Assembly: GCA_035545895.1 (NCBI GenBank)
Contig: DASZXJ010000052.1
Location: forward strand, 1 to 34,387
Direction of reading: 5' to 3'
Length of the DNA stretch: 34,387 nucleotides
Source of the DNA: DASZXJ01 sp035545895
GTDB taxonomy: Bacteria > Planctomycetota > Phycisphaerae > Tepidisphaerales > Tepidisphaeraceae
The translations under genes were made by a program, and so were the position numbers. Below the pieces are notes generated by a model. It was not told where the DNA came from, did no database searches, and saw only the letters and a program-made list of their open reading frames with translations. Shown piece by piece: positions 29,149 through 34,387 of this stretch (position 1 is the stretch's first letter; each line of letters opens with the position of its first letter).

Positions 29149-32100
29149 ATGCACAAAGCGACAAACAACCTCAAGGGCCGGGTCAGCCTGTTCCTGGTTT
29201 TTTGTGCAACTGCTCTGCTTGTCAATCCTTCCATCGCGCAGATTCCCGATCCGCAAACCCTGGCCGGCCGGGACAGTAAGGAGGGTGTGTTTGTTCGGGA
29301 TTCGGCGTTGGCGGTGGAAAAGCTCGCGCTGGCGCAACGAATGGAACATCTGCACGAGTGGGACAAGGCGGCTGAGATTTATCAGGAAATCCTCAAAGGC
29401 TTTTCCGATCGGCTCGTGCCATCACAATTGAACAGCGAAAACCTGATCTTCCAATACAGCAGCGTGACCCCGCTCGTTCAGGAGCGCCTGGCCAGATGGC
29501 CACAGGACGCGCTGGCGGCTTATCGATCTCACTATGAAGGCGATGCGGCCGCCCTGCTCGAATCGGCCAAGGACGACCCCTCACAACTGCTCAAGGTCGT
29601 CAACCTTTATTTCGTCACCGATTCTGCAAAGCGAAGCGCCCTTCGATTGATGGATATTTATTTCGAGCGAGGCGAATTTGCCGCGGCCTCGTGGCTTGGC
29701 CAGCGAATGATCAAGTTTCACCCCATGCTCGGCGATGACAAGGCTCGTTTTCTGTTTCGCGAGGCACTGGCGGACCATGTGAGTGGAAACGATGAAAAGG
29801 CCCAGGCATCGCTCAAGGATTTGACCGCGCAATTTCCCAACTTGCAGGGTAACGTGCGCGCAACACCTGCGAATCTTTCGGAAGTTTTGACAAAGGAACT
29901 ATCGACCGGCTCGGCGCGACCGGCGGAATCCTGGTCGGATTCCTGGCCTACCGCATTTGGCAACAGCGAGCGCTCGCGGGTCAATCAAATCAGCACGTAC
30001 GGCGGCGCCAAGCTGATGTCGGTCGCCCTGGATAAATTGAATCTGCGCGCCGTCCCCGCATCTCAGCAGGAAGCGATGCGCAACCAAAATGCAGCCGACA
30101 TGGGCAACGGATTGATGACCGGCATCTTCCCGGTTGTTGACAATGGCGAAATGTTCTTCCAGGACAATGCCAATGTGTATGCAGTGAGCCTGGAAAGTGA
30201 TACCCCCCTGCCGGGCTGGGCGGCCACATACAGCGGCGAGCACGCCGGGCACTACAGCATCAGCGGTGCCTGGCCCACCCCACGGTCGCAGCAGTGCACG
30301 CTGACCATCACCGAAGATTCAGTCTTTGCGGTCATGGGCTTGCCGGACGTGGTCATTCCCAATTGGACCGGCGTCTACGATCTGCGGGAAACGCGACTGG
30401 TTTGCCTCGACCGGCGCACCGGCGCGGAAAAATGGGTTGCCATGCCCAAAAAATTTCCAGAAGCCAACGCATCGCTTCGTGAACTGGACCTGACCGGATC
30501 GCCACTGGTTGTAGGTGATACGGTTTTCGTACAAGCACGCGGCGGCAAGGGAATGCAGTTCGAAGATTCCTACGTCCTGGCATTTGAACGAACGACCGGA
30601 AAATTGAAATGGGCCTGCTACCTCGCCAGCGCGAATACAGGCAAGCAGTTTTGGGCGCCAGAACTTGGCACGCTGCTCGGACAAAATTATTCGCACCTGG
30701 CGTATTCAAACGGACGGATCTTCTCGGTAACCAATATCGGCGCTGTTGCATCGGTTGATGCCTATGATGGCCAGATCATCTGGCTTGATATTTATCAGCG
30801 AAATGTTGTGCAACCTCAGCCGCAATTCCGCGGCTGGGGCCGCGGCTGGCGCGGTGCGCAGCAGCAGCGATTTGCAGGCGCAATGACTTCAGTCCGCCCC
30901 TGGACTTTTAATCCAACCATCGTTTCAAACGGGCGAGTTTTCGTGTTGCCCAATGACAGCAGCAATTTATATGTCTATGACGCGGGCAGCGGATTGGAAA
31001 TCAAACGCATATCAATGGATTCGTTCGACTCGTCCTTTGTGCTCCTTGGAGTGGTCGATGACAAGTTGATCGTTCACAACGACAACAGAGTTTATTGCAT
31101 CAATTGGCCTGCCTATGAGCCGGGGAAATCCAAGCAGAGCATTTTCTGGGAAAGCAGTTCACTTCAGGTCAATGACTCGCTTGACAATGTGATCAAGGGA
31201 CGCGGATTGGTCACCAGCGACAGCGTATTGATTCCAACGGCGAGGAAACTATTTCGGCTGGCGCTCAATGGCGGAAAGATCGTGCAGATGTATCCCAGCG
31301 GCGATGGCGCGAGCTGGCCTGAAGAGGAAGGACCCGGCAACGTGCTGGCGACGGGAGACCGCGTGATCGTCGCCGGACCAACGATCTCAGGCAGCGTCAT
31401 GCGCGTCAATGTCTATGCCGATCTGGCAATGGCGAGTTCCAAAATGGAAACCGCGATGGCGTCGGCACCGGAGGACGCCGCGGTCCGGTTGCGCTACGCG
31501 GACATTCTCTTTGCTGCCGGTAAATATCAGGAAGCCGCCTCCCGGCTGGATGAAGCGATCGGCCTGATCGGAAAATCGTCCGCCAACAACGCCTCGCAAC
31601 GGGTTCGGGCATTTGAAACCGCAATGAGCTACGGGCAAAAGCTGTCCAGGGATACCCATGCGCCGATCCTGGATTTGGCGGGTGCGATGTATGATCGCGC
31701 CGGCGCCAGCGCAACCACCCCCCTGCAAAAAGTGCGATATCGACTTGCCCGAACGGCACTGGCGAAGCCTCGAAATCAAATTGCAGCGGAAGTGAAACTG
31801 TATCAACAAATTTTGAATGACCCGGAACTGCGCGCGGTTCCCATCACCGAAGCCGATGGCACGACAATATCCGCGGGTGAAAAGGCACGCCTCGGCGTTG
31901 ACGATGCGATCCTGCGCGGTGGTGTCGCCGTTTATGCGCCTTACGAACAGGAAGCCGGCAATGCCGTTCTCGACGCCGCCAGGGCAAAAAATCCGGAAAA
32001 GCTTCAGGCGATTTCTCTAAGTTATCCCAATTCGGTCGCCTCGGCGCGAGCGCTCCTGCTGGCGGCCGACATCTTCGAATCGACGAACAATCCTCGCAAA

Positions 32101-33909
32101 GCAACGCAGGTTCTTCGTCAGGCCTATTTCCGATATCCCAGCGCCCAGGATCATGAACGCGTCATCGAAGCGCTGGCTAGAAATTATCTGCGCCTGCCCA
32201 ACCGAATTGACGTCGCCATCGCCCGCCTGCTCCAGGGCGCTGCCGCCAACGCAGCCGCGAAGCTCACTCGCCCGCTGATTTTGCAGGATGGAACGAAGAT
32301 TGAAAACGTGACTTTTGCCGATGCAGCGCAATCCCTTCGGAAATACCGCGCCGTTGCGACCGGCCGAAATCTTCTGGATATTGGACTGCCGCTCATTCAA
32401 GGTCGCGCCAAAGAACAGCCGCCGGCATTTCAACCTGAAGATGCGTCCTTGACCGTTGCCGGCGTGGAAATGCTCGTGGTTCCACTGATAGACCAAAACA
32501 GCAACAACCGAATCGTCACATATTCTTCGCGCAACGGCGTTCGCGTGTTTGCGGTCGGAAATACCAAACCACTTATTACTTGCGACGCCATCAGGCAGCC
32601 GCCATTGGGCTGCGCATGGTCGGGACAGAATGTACTGGTATGGTCCAAGAGCGAAATGGCATTTTTATCGCCGGATTCGGGACAAACGTTGTGGTCATGG
32701 ATCATCGAAAACGCCTCGCCTCTTGAGATCATGGCCAACAACGAACAACCCGATCAGGACCAGGCCAATCCCGCCCCAAGACAGCAAGTCCAGGAGCAGA
32801 TTATCCGCGGGCCAGCGCAGATCCCGCTTCGCGGAGGTGGACAGATCATCATCCGCGGCAACGGCGTTCTCAGGATCGGCGGTGTTCAGATCATGCCCAC
32901 CGAGCCAACTCCCAAACCTTCCGAGGAGCAGATCGCGCAGGTGGCGTTGATTAACGATCGCGCCATCGTCAGTACGACCGATGGCCGGATCATTGCACTC
33001 GATTTGGACGGTGGAAAACTCCTTTGGCAGACAAGTATCGGTGAACATGCGCCAAATCAATTGGTGGCCAACGATGATTTTATCGTCGGCCGATTGAATG
33101 AAGACAACAACATCAATTCGCAGGTCGTCGTATTCGATGCAGCGACCGGTCAGGTTTTGACTCGCCGCAACTTCGGCACGGATGGAGACAGTGGCTCTCT
33201 GGTGAATCTTGCACTTTCGCCGGACGGCATAGCACTTCTGCTCACCAACGATCGGTTGATCGGCAAGGATTTATTCGAACCCGGCGGGTTGGAAAAGCCG
33301 ACCTATCAGTTCACTACTCAGGCCAGCCCGCTCTCAAACTTCATGTTGTCAACCTCGCCCGATCATCTTCAGATCGTTGGCGACCGAATCATCCTTGTAG
33401 GCACGGTTGGCAACCGTATCACGCTTAGCGTATTGTCACTTCGTGATGGAAAGATGCTTCGTGCCGGCCCAAACGACGCGACACTCACGCTCGACAATAG
33501 TGCCATGCAAGCGAGATTTGCGGTTCGATGCGTTGGATCCACTCTTTACATGGTCACCCAGCGCGAAGTACGGCGATTCGATCTGGATAGTGGAGTCAAA
33601 TCACAACCCGGGACAATGCCGATGGACACTGCGTTGGGCGTTCGCGACGTTTATGTCACGAAGAATTATCTAGTAACCCTGACTGATTTGGCGGGGGCGG
33701 GTTCTCGAGCAAATCAGGGGACCAAACTCCGCATGCAGGCATTCAGCCGGGCACTCGATTCGAAAGGCGTGGAATCCGGCCGGCTCGACTTTGACGAACC
33801 AATCAGCAGCGGCAACGCCCAGACAACCGCGTGGCAGGTCGTTGATGGCGGAATTTATTTCCTTACCAAAGATGAGAAACTGCATTTTCTGCACGGCGCG
33901 GCCAATTGA
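29149..33909 (+). CDS. Giant secreted PQQ beta-propeller/TPR protein
   Basis: This 1586-aa exported protein has a signal peptide at residues 1-31 (core RVSLFLVFCATALLVNPSIA). TPR-like helices follow (about 50-95, EKLALAQRMEHLHEWDKAAE). The first half of a PQQ/BamB-like beta-propeller spans about 300-760, with units such as NGRIFSVTNIGAVASVDAYD and NGRVFVLPNDSSNLYVYDAG. A second TPR-like helical block lies at about 770-1060. The second propeller part spans about 1110-1585, with the typical NDRAIVSTTDGRIIALDLDG and KLLWQTSI. A Gly/Arg/Gln-rich insert lies near 555-575 and another at about 1200-1250. Such proteins bind partners at the envelope; quinoprotein catalysis is not shown. AAGG stands just before ATG 29149. 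Confidence 0.85.
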   Translation: MHKATNNLKGRVSLFLVFCATALLVNPSIAQIPDPQTLAGRDSKEGVFVRDSALAVEKLALAQRMEHLHEWDKAAEIYQEILKGFSDRLVPSQLNSENLIFQYSSVTPLVQERLARWPQDALAAYRSHYEGDAAALLESAKDDPSQLLKVVNLYFVTDSAKRSALRLMDIYFERGEFAAASWLGQRMIKFHPMLGDDKARFLFREALADHVSGNDEKAQASLKDLTAQFPNLQGNVRATPANLSEVLTKELSTGSARPAESWSDSWPTAFGNSERSRVNQISTYGGAKLMSVALDKLNLRAVPASQQEAMRNQNAADMGNGLMTGIFPVVDNGEMFFQDNANVYAVSLESDTPLPGWAATYSGEHAGHYSISGAWPTPRSQQCTLTITEDSVFAVMGLPDVVIPNWTGVYDLRETRLVCLDRRTGAEKWVAMPKKFPEANASLRELDLTGSPLVVGDTVFVQARGGKGMQFEDSYVLAFERTTGKLKWACYLASANTGKQFWAPELGTLLGQNYSHLAYSNGRIFSVTNIGAVASVDAYDGQIIWLDIYQRNVVQPQPQFRGWGRGWRGAQQQRFAGAMTSVRPWTFNPTIVSNGRVFVLPNDSSNLYVYDAGSGLEIKRISMDSFDSSFVLLGVVDDKLIVHNDNRVYCINWPAYEPGKSKQSIFWESSSLQVNDSLDNVIKGRGLVTSDSVLIPTARKLFRLALNGGKIVQMYPSGDGASWPEEEGPGNVLATGDRVIVAGPTISGSVMRVNVYADLAMASSKMETAMASAPEDAAVRLRYADILFAAGKYQEAASRLDEAIGLIGKSSANNASQRVRAFETAMSYGQKLSRDTHAPILDLAGAMYDRAGASATTPLQKVRYRLARTALAKPRNQIAAEVKLYQQILNDPELRAVPITEADGTTISAGEKARLGVDDAILRGGVAVYAPYEQEAGNAVLDAARAKNPEKLQAISLSYPNSVASARALLLAADIFESTNNPRKATQVLRQAYFRYPSAQDHERVIEALARNYLRLPNRIDVAIARLLQGAAANAAAKLTRPLILQDGTKIENVTFADAAQSLRKYRAVATGRNLLDIGLPLIQGRAKEQPPAFQPEDASLTVAGVEMLVVPLIDQNSNNRIVTYSSRNGVRVFAVGNTKPLITCDAIRQPPLGCAWSGQNVLVWSKSEMAFLSPDSGQTLWSWIIENASPLEIMANNEQPDQDQANPAPRQQVQEQIIRGPAQIPLRGGGQIIIRGNGVLRIGGVQIMPTEPTPKPSEEQIAQVALINDRAIVSTTDGRIIALDLDGGKLLWQTSIGEHAPNQLVANDDFIVGRLNEDNNINSQVVVFDAATGQVLTRRNFGTDGDSGSLVNLALSPDGIALLLTNDRLIGKDLFEPGGLEKPTYQFTTQASPLSNFMLSTSPDHLQIVGDRIILVGTVGNRITLSVLSLRDGKMLRAGPNDATLTLDNSAMQARFAVRCVGSTLYMVTQREVRRFDLDSGVKSQPGTMPMDTALGVRDVYVTKNYLVTLTDLAGAGSRANQGTKLRMQAFSRALDSKGVESGRLDFDEPISSGNAQTTAWQVVDGGIYFLTKDEKLHFLHGAAN

Positions 33910-33937
33910 TCCGGTCGCGATTGGTTATTAGTCTCTA

Positions 33938-33966
33938 TTGTCGGACTGATCAATCCGAACTATACT
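33938..33966 (+). promoter_or_regulatory. Promoter of the NifU-like gene
   Basis: TTGTCG (33938-33943) and TATACT (33961-33966) have a 17-base spacer; the predicted start near 33973 leaves an 18-base leader before ATG 33991. Confidence 0.6.
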
Positions 33967-33990
33967 TAATCAGCCTTACCAAGGGATGCC

Positions 33991-34245
33991 ATGACCACTG
34001 TTGCCCAAAAACCCCAGAATATCCGCGAGCGAGTTCAGGGGGTTATCAATCTGATTCGCCCGGCGGTGCAAGCCGACGGCGGGGATATTGAACTCGTCGA
34101 TGTCAAAGAAGACGGCGTGGTGCAGATCCGTTTCCACGGCGCCTGCCACGGTTGCCCCAGCAGCACGATGACCTTGCAAATGGGCATCGAGCGCAATTTG
34201 CGCGAAAAAGTCCCGGAAATCACCGCTGTGATTCCCGTGCAATAA
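33991..34245 (+). CDS. NifU C-terminal-domain Fe-S scaffold/carrier protein
   Basis: This 84-aa protein is one NifU C-terminal (Nfu) domain: RERVQGVINLIRPAVQADGG, then IELVDVKEDGVVQIRFHGAC, and HGCPSSTMTLQMGIERNLRE. Cys52 and Cys55 (ACHGCPSS) would bridge two subunits through a [4Fe-4S] cluster that is handed to target enzymes. It has no additional domains, so it is a stand-alone Nfu-type carrier. It has its own promoter and a strong terminator, so it is probably transcribed alone. Confidence 0.93.
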   Translation: MTTVAQKPQNIRERVQGVINLIRPAVQADGGDIELVDVKEDGVVQIRFHGACHGCPSSTMTLQMGIERNLREKVPEITAVIPVQ

Positions 34246-34270
34246 AAACAATCGCCACAGAGATCGCAGA

Positions 34271-34314
34271 GGGCACAGAGAAGAAACTTGTTTTTCTCTG
34301 TGCCCGTTTTGTTT
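34271..34314 (+). terminator. Intrinsic terminator after the NifU-like gene
   Basis: A 12-bp perfect stem (GGGCACAGAGAA/TTCTCTGTGCCC) is followed by GTTTTGTTT. I see no gene from here to the right edge (34315-34387). Confidence 0.85.
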
Positions 34315-34387
34315 AGAGCGGTTTTCAGATGACTGTACACCTATCCTGCGGTAGGCTGAGCCGATCACCTGCTGTTGGAGGTGTGGC

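Noticed and set aside
34315..34387. Possible RNA gene or inverted repeat at the right edge
   Set aside because: The stretch is too short and cut by the edge; short complementary pieces (CACCT/AGGTG) are not enough to name anything.

Overview
The window looks like chromosome of a Planctomycetota bacterium, most likely of the Phycisphaerae type. The reasons are a long MoxR/DUF58/BatA/VWA/DUF4175-like operon led by an ECF sigma factor, PEP-CTERM proteins, H-X9-DG pseudopilins, ISKra4-like transposase sequence and giant secreted PQQ-repeat proteins. This assignment is inference from gene content; no rRNA is present to settle it.

Layout. 1-5941 is backbone: a gene cut by the left edge, a small ACT-domain protein, a remnant of an RtcB RNA ligase gene, an ArnT/PMT-type glycosyltransferase (all but the RtcB remnant on the minus strand), then a tandem HtrA pair on the plus strand (one lipoprotein with an intact triad, one that has lost it). 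6116-11437 is an integrative element in the anticodon loop of a tRNA-Phe gene. A 40-bp direct repeat bounds it, its tyrosine recombinase lies at the left end and a rebuilt, intact tRNA-Phe at the right end. Its cargo is a cobalamin-riboswitch-controlled PEP-CTERM protein, an H-X9-DG pseudopilin and a DUF5522 cysteine-cluster protein. A short HTH protein and a promoter with a structured leader RNA lie at its right side. 11-bp motifs are iterated near both ends. 11473-12976 is decayed accessory DNA: a complete-looking fluoride riboswitch and promoter in front of truncated ClC-F and FluC genes, then a 3' tRNA fragment.

13068-25198 (minus strand) is a tightly packed eight-gene operon: ECF sigma, membrane protein in the anti-sigma position, MoxR ATPase, membrane-anchored pseudokinase, DUF58, BatA/VWA, a second VWA protein and a DUF4175-like protein. 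Most junctions overlap by 4 nt or are a few bases apart. The set suggests an envelope maturation or stress machine with its own sigma factor. Divergent to it is rnpB (25260-25650).

25806-34245 holds a truncated transposase fused in frame to the end of a receiver domain, a YjfB-like small protein, lexA with a candidate autoregulatory operator, a PUR-family nucleic-acid-binding protein, a methylthioadenosine phosphorylase, a 1586-aa secreted PQQ/TPR protein and a NifU-type Fe-S protein with its own promoter and terminator.

The parts most worth following up are the element (att architecture, iterated motifs, B12-controlled surface cargo, leader RNA with competing stems), the pseudokinase inside the MoxR operon, and the fluoride riboswitch that now controls gutted genes.
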